This document shows, in pieces, positions 22,670 through 33,265 of a stretch of 64,000 bases of DNA. Numbering within the stretch: the first letter of the stretch is position 1; every line of letters starts with the position of its first letter. Under the pieces are notes generated by a model. That model worked only from the letters and a program-made list of their open reading frames with translations, ran no database searches and was not told the origin of the DNA. The DNA comes from Dugong dugon (taxonomy: Eukaryota > Chordata > Mammalia > Sirenia > Dugongidae). The position numbers and the translations under genes were made by a program. Where the stretch lies: assembly GCA_030035585.1 (NCBI GenBank), contig CM057476.1, positions 24,598,501 to 24,662,500 on the forward strand. Reading direction: 5' to 3'.

Positions 22670-23515
22670 TTTTAACAGTAAAGTTGACTTGTGTGTTTAC
22701 AGTCCTATGAATTTTAATGTATGTGTAGATCCATGTAACCACCACTAGAACTAAGATACAGAACAGTTCCACCGCCCCAAAAACTCACTTGTGCTGCCCC
22801 ACTGTAGTAGCTTTCCCCAGTCTTTAAACCCTAGCAACCAGTGGTTGCTATGTTTTTTCCTTTCCAAAAGGTTATATAAATGGAATCATACAGTATGTAG
22901 CCTTTTGAGATTGATTTCTTACCTACCTCCTTAGTGTCATATTTAAGAACTCTTTGTCTAACTCTAAGTCACAAATATTTGGGTTATTTTTCTGCATAAG
23001 AATATTCAGTTGTTCCAATACCATTTGTTGAAGGAGTTTCCTTTCTTCTTCAATGCCCTTTGCACCTTTGTAAAAAAATAAATTGACCATATTTATGTGA
23101 GTCTATTTCTGGACTCTCTATTCCATTAACATATGTGTCTATTCCTTTAAAAATACTGTACTGTCTTGATTATTGTAACTTTTATAGTAAATTTTAAGAT
23201 TGGGTTTTATAAGTCTTCCAACTTTTTCTTTTCAAAATTATATTGACTATTTTAGTTCCTTTGCCTTTCCATATAAATTTTTAGACTAAACTGTCTGTAT
23301 CATGAAATATCCAATTTGTGTTTTGATTGGAATTGTGTCAGATCTGTTTGTGTTAGATCAGTTTGGGGAAAGTTGATATTGTAACTATTTAGTCTCAATT
23401 CATGAACATGGTCTGTTTCTCCATTTATATAGATCTTCATTGATTTTTTTCCTGTGCTTTTTATAGTTTTCAGCATACAGACTATACACATATTTGGTTC
23501 GATTTGTACTTAAAT
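22670..23515 (-). mobile_element. Old L1 ORF2/3' fragment
   Basis: On + it reads CCAATACCATTTGTTGAAGG, CTTGATTATTGTAAC, CATGAACATGGTCTG and CTCCATTTATATAGATCTTC, the reverse of L1 ORF2. The portion 22670-22960 resembles the L1 3' region. Confidence 0.85.
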
Positions 23516-24061
23516 ATGTGATAACGGTGTTTTTCCCTGGCTGCTTTCAAGATTTTTTCTTTGTTTTTAGTTTTCAGCAGGTTGGTTATGATCTGTATGG
23601 ACATGGATTTCTTTGGGTTTACCTCATTTGGAGTTCCCTGAGCTTCTTGAATCTGTAGGTTTGGATCTTTCACTTAATGTGTTAAGTTTTCAGCCATTAT
23701 TTCTTCAAAACTTTTTTTTTTTTGCACCACCCATTTTCTCCTCTCCTTCTAGAACTCTAAGGACATGAATGTTAAAACTTCTGTTATTATCTCACATATC
23801 TCTGAGTCTCTGTTCTTTTTTTTTTTTTTTTGTCAGTTTCTTCCTCTGCTTCAGACTGGATCACTTCTATTGATCTGGCTTCAAATTCACTGATCCTTTC
23901 CTCTGTCTTCTCCATTCTTCTGTTGAGCCCATCCCATAAAAATTTTACTACACTTTTTTTTTTCTATTCTAAATTTTCCATTTGGCTTTTTAAATATCTT
24001 TTATTTCCTCATGTCCCTCTCCCAAGTACATATTCCTGTCTGGATACCCTTACTTCTAGCT
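23516..24061 (-). mobile_element. Old L1 5'/ORF1-region fragment
   Basis: TTCAAATTCACTGATCCTTT, CCATTCTTCTGTTGAGCCCA and TTTCCATTTGGCTTTTT are the reverse of the L1M 5'/ORF1-linked region. It is a different L1 segment from its left neighbour, so it is another insertion or a rearranged one. Confidence 0.75.
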
Positions 24062-24927
24062 AGCAATTGTAGCAATTAAAAAAGGTATTAATTACCAGTG
24101 GTCTAGGAAGTACTTCTCAAACTTTACTTTTTCAAACACCTAAAGTCATAAGAAAGGGATATTCTAAGGACTGAGGGGTATAGGAGAAGTGGAGATGATA
24201 ATTTCCTTATATTTTCTTTTCTTAAAAATTGTGTGAACTCTTCATTTTCTTTTACAATTTTTTATATAGAAATAATTTTCTTCTAAAAATTTCAAATAAA
24301 TTTGATGTTTCAGGAAGATGGAGCATGTTTATTACATGGCTTTGCATTCTCCCTGGCATAATGCTATGGGCTCCCATTTGTATAACAATTCAAAGAGAAA
24401 ACAAGAGTTGTTAGCCAGGAATGATCAAAGGAATGAGTCACTAATGGTAGAATGTCAGCTGCTCAAGGAAGTCTTATGCAGAGTGCTTATATCCCAGTAT
24501 ATAGCTGCTTATGGCAGTATGGCAGTAATTACCCATAGACTGCTTTCTTGAGGGAGTAGATTTTCATCAGTCTGGCATGGTTTGGGTATAGCTACATTAT
24601 GATAGGCGAGATGCCAAGTGTTTGTTTCAATAGTTAGCAAGAATTTGGGCTCCTTTAATTCCCATGTTTTCGGCTTCAGTGTTTTTCCTAATCTACCATT
24701 CTCTCTGCCCACCACTATTTTCCATTTTACTTCTGGTTTTACCACTGACCCAGGACCAGGCTATGGGTGTGAAAGCACACGTGCTTCTGTGTTCTCGGGT
24801 GTGGTGTGGTGGGGGGGGTGCTGGCAGGACAGGGGCACAGAAACCCATGCTGAAGCCAGATGATTTCTTTGAGAATGTTCAGGAAATTCCCTGGTTTTCT
24901 TCTTGGCCTGACTTTATACATCTCCTA
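24062..24927. other. Intron; G-run at 24810-24820
   Basis: No gene or assignable repeat. Contains a GTGTGGTGTGGTGG(G)n tract. The open frame entering the RTE copy from here is fortuitous. Confidence 0.45.
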
Positions 24928-25449
24928 TGCTGCAAAAGACCTCTTCGAAGTGTTAAAAAGCAAAGGTATCACCTTAAGGACTAAGGTGCACCAGACCAAA
25001 GCCACGATATTTTCAGTCACCTCATATGCATGCAAAAGCTGGGCAATGAATGAGGAAGACCAAAGAAGAAATGATGCATTTGAATTACAGTGTTGGCGAA
25101 GAATATTGAATATACCATGGGCTGCCAGAAGAACGAATAAAATCTGTCTTGGAAGAAATACAACCAGAATGCTCCTTAGAAGTGAGGATAGTGAGACTTC
25201 GTCTCGCGTACTTTGGACATGTTATCAGGAGGGACCAGTCCCTAGAGAAGGACGTCATGCTTGGTAAAGTAGAGGGTCAGTGAAAAAGAGGAAGACCCTC
25301 AAAAAGACGGACTGACACAGTGGCTGCAATGATAAACTCAAACATAGCAATGATTGTGAGGATGGCGCAGGACCGGGCAGTGGTTCTTTCTGTTGTACAT
25401 AGGGTCGCTATCAGTTGGAACTGAGTCCACAGTACCTAATAAGAAGAAC
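24928..25449 (+). mobile_element. RTE LINE 3' part, C-terminal RT remnant
   Basis: A 5'-truncated RTE copy. It still encodes a readable stretch of the C-terminal RT region (KDLFEVLKSKGITLRTKV, AFELQCWRRILNIPW), the Trp-Arg-Arg motif typical of RTE/BovB proteins, before stops. The 3' UTR (GTAAAGTAGAGGGTCAGTGA, GACACAGTGGCTGCAATG) ends near ACCTAATAAGAAGAACA. Confidence 0.88.
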
Positions 25450-25631
25450 ATGCCTCACCCGTTGAATGAAGGCACAAGATAGGGAAACTTGAGAACTGCT
25501 GCTCTGAGGGAATGAAAACTTCTTTCACTGTTTATTTTTTAAAACTTGGAAGAGAAACTCCAAATGATGGTACACACATTTTATAATCTGACATAAATTC
25601 TAACATTGAGAATCCCTCTAGTGCTAGAAAA

Positions 25632-25838
25632 AGGAGTCCTGGTGGCACAGTATTTAAAGCACTCATCTGCTAACTGAAAAGTCAGCGGTTTGAATGCACC
25701 AGAAGCTCTGCGGGAGAAAAGACCTGGCCATCAGCTTTTGTAAAGATTACAACCTTGGAAACCCTATGAGGCAGTTCTACTCTGCCATGTAGGGTTGCTA
25801 TGAATCTAAATTGACTTGATGATGGTAGGTAATGGGTT
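25632..25838 (+). mobile_element. AfroSINE (long type)
   Basis: AGGAGTCCTGGTGGCACAG head, box B GGTTTGAATGC, GTAAAGATTACAACCTTGG middle and GTAGGGTTGCTATGAATC end. Confidence 0.9.
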
Positions 25839-26819
25839 AGTTCTTTAACTTCTGGTTGACATTTCATCTTTTCTATGACTTCTTACGAAATCAAATTCTT
25901 TTCTAAAATATGATTTTCCATAAATTTGTTACCTTAACACTTTTGATACAATTAGTTTAAAATTAGTTTGAGGAAAACATATAGTTTATATGAAATGAAA
26001 TAATCAGAATTGAGAGCAGATTTCCTTTACAAATTGACTGATTTCCATAGCTGGACCAAAGTTGGAGAGAAAAACACTTCACAGCTGCAGATTTGGTTAG
26101 AACATTACGTTTAGGCCATTTTGGCCTCTGGCTCTGGGTTCCAAACTAAATAATTGTGTTTTTTAAAATAGCTTCTAATCTCTTGCATGTGCTTTCAGCA
26201 TACAATAAGATAGACTAGTAAAAAATAGAAGTGTAGTTTTCTGGAGAAATAGGAATGATTACTCCCAGCTGAGCAGGTAAAACACCTTGCCACATGAAGA
26301 ATGTGTTCTTTGCTGATTCTTAAGTTTTGTTTTTGTTTTTAATATAAAGTGTCAGAAAATAGAAGCAAGAGAAAATTCACTTGAAAATGTCAAGAAATAA
26401 AAGCAGCATAGCAAATTGTAGTGCAGGTAAAAATCCATTTTAGCCAGCAAACAAACAAGCATTGGCTGAGATGCTTGCTGATGGCTCCTTTTGTTTCTCT
26501 TTGATTTAAAGCCTCATGCCTGTAATCTAATTAACATCGAACTGAGTTGCAAGTACAGTGGCCTGTTTGGTTCAATAATAATACATTTATATGAAAGGTT
26601 AATGAAATGAATTTTCTCTCCATCCAATTCATTAAAAATTGTTCCACAATCAGTGGTTGCTAATGGAATAGAGATTAAATATTCACGTTCATAAATTTTC
26701 TGTGTTATTTCTGATTTTCCTCTGTGTGTTGCCTTCATATGTTGAATTTTTTGAGTACAAGAATTCCTAGACAAAAACCTGATTTAGAGGTTAATTGCAC
26801 ACCATTAATTCTTTTATCA
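25839..26819. other. Intron, AT-rich, nothing recognised
   Basis: No assignable repeat, RNA or coding region. Confidence 0.5.
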
Positions 26820-27035
26820 AAGAGGTAGTGTGGAATAGGGGAAGGAGAAAGAGTCTAGCAGCAGGTTTGTCTCACTTCACAGCTTTCAGATTTAGGGCAA
26901 GTTTTGTAACCACCCTCTTTAGTGCAATGGTCATTCTAAGAACAGCTTGCAGGATGTTGTGAGGTTAGTGGGAAACTATGGGAAGTACCTGATACACTGT
27001 CTGGCACATAGTAGCTATTCAACAAATGGTAACTA
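26820..27035 (+). mobile_element. MIR copy, diverged
   Basis: GGTAGTGTGGAATAGGGG head, TTCAGATTTAGGGCAAG core and CTGTCTGGCACATAGTAGC end in MIR order. Confidence 0.75.
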
Positions 27036-27680
27036 GAAAAGGCACTGGAAAATAAAACATCTACATATATGCAGTAAAAAAGTGAAAATTAATAGTGGCA
27101 GCACTGATATAACAAGACTAGGCTATTGTTAGTTCTAAAATGTGTGTCAAGCTTGGGCCTCAGTAAACCCTGTAACAATTCTAATAATCATTGTATGAGG
27201 ATAAAGTGACTAAGAGGAAGAACTGTTTCATGTTCCTATAAATAGTTTTTTGGTCTCCATTTTATGACACCTTTTCCTTCTTTCACCCAACCCAAATAAC
27301 TTGCATTTAATGCTTGTTCCAAGTAATGAATTTACGAGATAACTGAAGCTACCCAGTCAAATGTCAAAATGTAAACATTTAAAAACAATTATGGTTGAAC
27401 AATTTCCTTCAAATGTATTACCTGCTTTATAGCCTTTTGAAACCAAAGATGCCAAACATATATTAACTATTTCCTCAGTGATTCAGTGTGATCGTTATGA
27501 TCATTCATGTTTGTATTGTGCTATAAATTTGTGTTCATTTTTCCAAAAGTTTTTATATTTCTTTTTTCCATAGGAAACTGCCAGCTATCATTTCTCTCTT
27601 TTCTGTGCTTAATTTTTGTCAGCCCTTCACCTACTTTACCAAAGATGACTTTTAATCTGCGAGCTGGTGAAGCAGATAAG
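27036..27680. other. Intron, nothing recognised
   Basis: No gene or repeat assignable. Confidence 0.5.
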
Positions 27681-27693
27681 CCACCTGATTAAA

Positions 27694-27902
27694 CCAACCA
27701 ACAGCCAGTTGCTGTCAAGTCGATTTCGACTTATGGCAACCCAATGTATGTCAGAGTGGAACTGTGCTCCGTAGGGTTTTCAGTGGCTGATTTTTCAAAG
27801 TAGATCACGAGGTCTTTCTTCTGCGTTGCCTCTGGATTGACTCAGACCTCTAACTTTCAGTTAACAGCCGAACACTGTAACCATTTGCACTATTCAGGGA
27901 CT
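27694..27902 (-). mobile_element. AfroSINE, older type, 13-bp target duplication
   Basis: Old-type signature ATGTATGTCAGAGTGGAAC and CGTTGCCTCTGGATTGAC on +. Flanks CCACCTGATTAAA (27681-27693) and CCACTTGATTAAA (27903-27915) differ at one base. Confidence 0.9.
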
Positions 27903-27969
27903 CCACTTGATTAAATAGCAAATGCTGAACACTATTAGTGAGAAATACACTTCTGTTCTTTTTTTTTTT

Positions 27970-28064
27970 TAAAGAGCCTACTCTGTGTTTTATCTTTCAT
28001 ATACGAACTCAATTAGCAACCATTGTTACAGCCTTTGAGGTCATCATTATCACCCCCCTTTATA
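27970..28064 (-). mobile_element. MIR/L2-type fragment
   Basis: GAGCCTACTCTGTGTTTTAT, CAATTAGCAACCATTGTTAC and TTGAGGTCATCATTATCACC resemble the reverse of an ancient mammalian repeat 3' end; the family is uncertain. Confidence 0.5.
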
Positions 28065-28110
28065 AGTGGACTGTGAGTCAGGATCAACTCAATGGCAACG
28101 GGTTTTTTTT
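28065..28110 (+). mobile_element. AfroSINE 3'-end fragment
   Basis: GACTGTGAGTCAGGATCAAC, CAATGGCAACGGG and a T tract are the SINE tail. Confidence 0.7.
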
Positions 28111-28254
28111 TGAGTCCTTTCTCTTCTATTGCAGCTGTCTTGAGAGTAAAGCACTTTTGTGGTAGTTATTTCACTTGCTTGTTATATTCCTTTTTACTTT
28201 CTTACAATCTTGCTTTGTGTTCAGAGGTTTGGTGTTAGAGGAAGACCAAAATCT

Positions 28255-28470
28255 AGAAATGCACTGTCTAGCCCAGTAGCCACTAGCCACTTGTGGCTAT
28301 TTAAATTTGAAGTAATTAAAATGAAATAAAATTTAAAATTTAGTTTCTTAGTCATACTCACTACATTTCAAGTGCTGAATGGCCACATGTAGCTTGCTAG
28401 TGGCTACCACCTGCTACCACATTGGACAGTATAGAGAACATTTCCCTCATTGCAGAAAGTTCCATTGGGC
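28255..28470. mobile_element. hAT-type MITE (MER-like)
   Basis: GTAGCCACTAGCCACTTGTG at the left and GCTAGTGGCTACCACC at the right form long terminal inverted similarity around an AT-rich core, as in a nonautonomous hAT element. It is distinct from the SINEs and LINEs. Confidence 0.75.
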
Positions 28471-28599
28471 AGTGCTGTTCTGGATCATTGCTCCCTTGTA
28501 ATAACTGAAACAAATACATAGCAAAAATAGTATGCATGTATGTATCTCCATGCAAGTGCCTGTTTGATGCAAGACTGTGAAAACTTATTTGCTGAGTCT

Positions 28600-29185
28600 C
28601 TATATTTTTCTAGTTTTTTATTTTGACTTGTAGGATCGTTAGTTTCCTTGGTGGTTACCTTAATATTTACCCCTATTTTTCTAAGTTTATACCAGTCTTT
28701 TATTTCTTTATATAGCCTTGACTTGCCCTCCATGTGAAAAATCTATGTCTACATTTTTTAAGTCCCTCTTTTATGTTTTAATGTTGTCCTTTTTTACATA
28801 TTGATATCTCTGTTTCCCTATTTTCAGTGTCTTATCTTTAATGTATTTTTGTGACTTCCCTATCTGAGTTGATATCTGGTTGCTCTGTCCTGTGTTCTAG
28901 TCTTGCATTGTTATCTGATGTTAATGATTTTCTAACCGGAGGATTCCCTTTGGTATTTATTTTAATTTTGGTTTGTTTTTTGCAAATTCCCTGAACTTCT
29001 GTTTATCTGGAGATGCTCTAATTTTGCCATCATATTTGAGAGACACTTTTGCTGGATATATAATTCTTGGCTGGCAGTTGTTTTCCTTCAAGGCTTTATA
29101 TATGTCATCCCATTGCCTCCTTGCCTGCATGGTTTCTGCTGAGTAGTCCGAGCTTATTCTAATTGACTCTCCTTTGTAGATGATG
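28600..29185 (-). mobile_element. Old L1 5'-region fragment
   Basis: TTGCTGGATATATAATTCTT, GGCAGTTGTTTTCCTTC and CATGGTTTCTGCTGAGTAG are the reverse of the L1M 5'-linked region. Confidence 0.8.
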
Positions 29186-29866
29186 TGAAAACTTATTGAG
29201 GACATGGATCCTGTGCTGTCATATTTATGTGCAAATGAAGTGACATAATGTATAATATGTAACATGTAATAAATTTTATAATAGGTAATATGTGCATATT
29301 TACATTTTACTTATATGATGGATATCTATTTTAAGTAATCTATATAACCCGTCTTTTATTTTCCCATATAATGCAGTTGTGAAAAGGTATATAAAAGTCA
29401 AATATGCAAGCTATCAAATATGCAAATAACAAACAAAAGATTGACATGTTCAGGGAGTGAAGAGTATTAATTCCTAGAGAACTAAAAAATAATATCTCAA
29501 ATCATGCCTTTCCTTTTAGAATCAATTTTGATATTTCCAACAATTTTTGCATATTCTGTAATTCTATCATTTTCCATCACAATGGAACAGTTAGTTGTTC
29601 TTTGGAAATCCGTGAAGTTAAAGTTTTGCTGGTTTTGACATCCTGTAATCATTTTCATTTTTGACCTAGTTGTGTGAAATTAGAGATCAGTGCTGCTGCT
29701 CTCTGAAAAACTAAAATCAGCATTTCTGTTTGCCCCTTTTCCACTTATTTTTAAATGAAATAATAATAGAAAATTCAGTAAATGATCTTGTGGTCTACAG
29801 ACTTTGATGAAAAAAGATGATGATGATAATGTGGAAAGTATATGTTGGCTAGCAGGTATACTGCCA
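29186..29866. other. Intron, AT-rich, nothing recognised
   Basis: Includes a small (GAT)n at 29815-29830; otherwise nothing assignable. Confidence 0.5.
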
Positions 29867-29876
29867 CGTTATAGTT

Positions 29877-30088
29877 GTTGTTTTCCGTAGAGTTGATTCC
29901 GACTCATAGTGACCCTGTAACAACTCTATAGGACAGAGGAGAACTGCCCCATAGGGTTTCCTAGACTATAATCTTTACTGAAGCAAATCACCAGGTCTTT
30001 TCTCCTGCAGAGTCACTGGTGATATCAAACTACCGACCTTTTGGTTAGCAGCCGAGTGCTTAACCATTGTGCCCCCAGGGCTCCTTAT
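29877..30088 (-). mobile_element. AfroSINE (long type) with internal 11-bp insert
   Basis: A standard long-type copy, flanked by GTTATAGTT at 29868-29876 and 30089-30097. Within the conserved ACCCTATAGGACAG block the copy reads ACCCTGTAACAACTCTATAG, so about 11 bases are inserted. Confidence 0.88.
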
Positions 30089-30261
30089 GTTATAGTTAGA
30101 GATATTTCTTCTTCAGAAGATGTTAAAAGTTCAAATTCAAACTATGAAAGACAGGTTAGGAATATTAAAGTGTAACATTTCAAAGTAAAGATTAAATTAA
30201 AATAAGAGGTAGAATCTTTGAGAACTGCTTGAACTAATAGATTATGTGTTGTACATATGAG

Positions 30262-30432
30262 TGAAAAAAAAAAAAAAACCCATTGCCGTCCAGTTGATTC
30301 TGACTCACAGGGACCCTATAGGACAGAATAGAACTGCCCCATGGGGTTTCGAAAGAGCAGCTGGTAGATTCGAAATGCTCACCTTTTGGTTAGCAGCTGT
30401 AGTTCCTAACCACTGCACCACCAGGACTCCCA
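30262..30432 (-). mobile_element. AfroSINE (short type) with long T/A tail
   Basis: An A14 run on + precedes CCCATTGCCGTCCAGTTGAT. The copy continues to the head CACCACCAGGACTCCC. It is short type, like 31078-31244. Flanks are only loosely similar (ACATATGAGT, ACATGTGAAT). Confidence 0.88.
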
Positions 30433-30803
30433 ACATGTGAATATACACTCTTAATTTTGTATATAATTGTATGTTACATATTTTTGTTATATATTTTTGT
30501 ATGTTATAAATATACACATGTATCTATGAGTATAATAGTTTACCTCATTACTCATTTGAGCCAAGGGGCAGTAGTGCAATAGGTTATTATTGAATTCAGT
30601 GATGTTTTGGAGTTATGAACCAGGAATAGAGTGTTGAAAGTAAAGACTTAACACATTCTTCATTGCTTCCAGGGGTACTTGATGGGTGAAAAAAATACTG
30701 TTTCACATGTTTAGTCCTTGAGTGTTTTTACTTTAACCCTCGGGGATGAGCGGAATGGCCACCTAAAAAACCAAATGCAAACAATGCTAAACAATTATAA
30801 TAA

Positions 30804-30851
30804 ACCAGAAAACCCATTGCCCCCGAGTCAATTACTCATAGCAACCCTATT
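30804..30851 (-). mobile_element. AfroSINE tail fragment
   Basis: CCAGAAAACCCATTGCCCCC and ACTCATAGCAACCCTA form a 3' end that stops where the next SINE's (TTG)n begins. Confidence 0.75.
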
Positions 30852-31064
30852 TATTGTTGTTGTTGTTGTTAGGTGCCATGAAGTCAGTTCCGACTCATAG
30901 TGACCCTATAGGACAGAGTAGAACTGCCCCATAGAGTTTCCAAGGCTGTAATCTTTATGAAAGCAGACTGCACATCTTTCTCCCTCAGAGCAGCTGGTGG
31001 ATTTGAACCACAGACCTTTCAGTTAGCAGCCAGGTGCTTAAGCACTGTACCACAAGGGCTTTTA
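30852..31064 (-). mobile_element. AfroSINE (long type) with RTE-like (GTT)n end
   Basis: TATTGTTGTTGTTGTTGTTA and GGTGCCATGAAGTCAGTTCC give the RTE-like terminus. The long-type body with ATCTTTATGAAAGCAGACTG and the head CCACAAGGGC follow. Confidence 0.9.
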
Positions 31065-31077
31065 ACAATTGTAATAA

Positions 31078-31244
31078 CCAAAAAAAACAAACCTATTGCC
31101 GTCAAGTTGATTCTGGCTCATAACAACCTTCTAGGACAGAGTAGAACTACCCCATAGAGTTTCCAAGGAGTGGCTGGTGGATTCTAACTGCCAACCTTTT
31201 TGGTTAGCAGCCGAGCTCTTAACCACTGTGCCAGCAGGGCTCCA
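31078..31244 (-). mobile_element. AfroSINE (short type), same-site tandem insertion
   Basis: Starts CCAAAAAAAACAAACCTATT and ends CCAGCAGGGCTCC. It sits between the second and third copies of the target sequence A(C/G)AATT(A/G)TAATAA (30791-30803, 31065-31077, 31245-31257). Confidence 0.9.
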
Positions 31245-31364
31245 AGAATTATAATAACAGCTTAAATACTTTGGTTATTAGTTATATATTTTTTTGTTCT
31301 TGCTGAAGTATTACAAACCCTTACTATGAGTAAGCAGTTACTATAGCTATCAGTCAAGATCTTT

Positions 31365-32024
31365 TTTTTTTTTACTTTTTCCCATACAAAAATTTATACA
31401 TACATTGTTATGTGACCCTAATTGCTCTCCCCATACTGTGACAGCACACTCCTTCTTTCCAACCCTGATTGCCCATGTCCATTCAACCAGCTCCTAACCC
31501 TCTCTTCCTTCCCTTCTCACCTCTGGACCGAAGCTGCCCACTTAGTCTCTTGTATCTACTTGAGCTAAGAGGCATACTCCTCACGAGTATCACTTTATGT
31601 CCCACAGCCCAGTCTAATCCCTGTCTGAAGAGTTGACCTTGGAAATTGTTTTAGTTCTGGGCTGATAGAGAATCCAGGGGCCATGCTTTCCGGGGTTCCT
31701 CCAGTCTCAGTCAGACCATTAAGTCTGGTCTTTTTACTAGAATTTGAATCCTGCACCCCACCTTTCTCCTGCTCCATCAGGGACTCTCTGTTATGTTCCC
31801 TGTCAGGGCGGTCATTGGTGGCAGCCAGGCACCGTCTAGTTCTTCTGGTCTCAGGCTGATGAAGTCTCTGGTTTATGTGGCCCTTTCTGTCTCTTGGGCT
31901 ACTACTTTCCTTGTGTCTTTGGTGTTCTTCATTCTTCTTTACTCCAGGTGGTTGGGACCAATTGATGCATCTTAGATGGCCGCTTGCAAGCTATTAAGAC
32001 CCCAGATGCCACTCACCAAAGTAG
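31365..32024 (-). mobile_element. L1 3'-UTR copy, 15-bp target duplication
   Basis: A 5'-truncated copy of about 660 bp with its poly(A) as a T tract at the left, then CACTTAGTCTCTTGTATC, CAGTCTCAGTCAGACCA and AAGACCCCAGATGCCACTCA. Flanks TCAGTCAAGATCTTT (31350-31364) and TCAATCAAGATCTTT (32025-32039) differ at one base. The divergence suggests an older subfamily than the 9-kb copies. Confidence 0.88.
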
Positions 32025-32039
32025 TCAATCAAGATCTTT

Positions 32040-33159
32040 ATGCTACCATCAAGGCATTGATAGCTTTATATGTTCTTTTCCTCTAGACTGTGAGCAACTT
32101 GAAGGTACCATTCTTGTCTTTTTTTTTTTTTTTTTTCTTTGTATTTGTTAGGCCCATCATAATACCTGGCACTGTAGATGTTTAGGGAATGTTAATTGAA
32201 GGAAGGAAGGGATGGAAACTTACTCCTATAACCAGTCATCTTTATATTTTTTGTGAAATCATTTAGTAGGATGTGTGGAATCACCACTGTGGGTTTTTTT
32301 GTGGTGAGCAACAAAATATAAATGACTATGAAACACTTGATAACCTAGGCATCCCATCTTTCACCCCAGTGTATTAAGTAGCTCCCTGTAAGTTTCTCTT
32401 CTTGCTGGCTAAAACTTCAGGTTAAAACCATTGTTCTCAGGGTATAATTAATATAGTCAGTAGTCAATTCATGTTGTCCTTCCTCCTCTACATACTACAT
32501 AGCCAGTGACCAGATTGTGGTGTACGCTTGGGGGATCCTGTGAGAGGAGGGTGTATGATCTGAGGTTGGATGGGTACCAAATGTTCAGCACTCAGAGGCT
32601 CCAACTTGCCTTGGCATACTGGACATACATGGCCTCTGCACAATCCTAAATGATCACAGTCTTGCCCCTCTCCCAGATGAAGCCACTTCCTGTGAAATCT
32701 GGAATGGTGGGTATGAGAACAATTAGTATCAGGAACCAGTAGGGGAGATGCAGACAGGATGCAGCAGGTCACATCTATTCACTTGAAGCTATAGTAAACA
32801 GCTGTGAATCCCAGTACATTTTGACCTTTGCTTTGGAGAAGGCTGGCAAAGGATCTTATGCATGGCTGCTACATCTCCCAATATCTGATGATACTCATGT
32901 CTGTTAGTCAGGTGGTTCAGATTTTGTCTGAGAGCCTTACAACAATGAGGAGGCACAATTATGTACTTTCCAAGTTGTCTCCCGTCTTTTAAGGAGCAAA
33001 GGGAGGAGTGAATGGATCAGTGATAAGAATTGAGCAATATTATATTGAATAGTAAGATATTTAAAATATTTACTGGGCTCCCCTTGTATTTGGTTGGTCT
33101 ATAATTATATCTTGTTATATTCTAAATCTCCAATGATTTCTTTTCACATTAACTAAAAA
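32040..33159. other. Intron; poly(T) at 32118-32137
   Basis: No gene or repeat assigned. A 94-codon minus frame (32488-32772) is Cys/His-rich but has no regular zinc-finger spacing. Confidence 0.45.
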
Positions 33160-33265
33160 TAATAAAAATAGCTAATTTTATTGAGTACTTACTGTACTTC
33201 AGGCACTGTGCTGAATGCTATTTATGTGATCCCAATAACCCACAATCTAGGTTTTATCATCATCA
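33160..33265 (-). mobile_element. L2/MIR-type fragment
   Basis: TTGAGTACTTACTGTACTTC, AGGCACTGTGCTGAATGC and TGATCCCAATAACCCACAA resemble the reverse of an ancient repeat 3' end. Confidence 0.65.

Noticed and set aside
24860..25267. 135-codon + frame as a gene
   Set aside because: Most of it is the C-terminal RT remnant of a truncated RTE copy; the first part is unrelated flanking sequence read through by chance.
32488..32772. Cys/His-rich 94-codon minus frame as a zinc-finger relic
   Set aside because: Cysteine and histidine spacing does not follow a known finger pattern.
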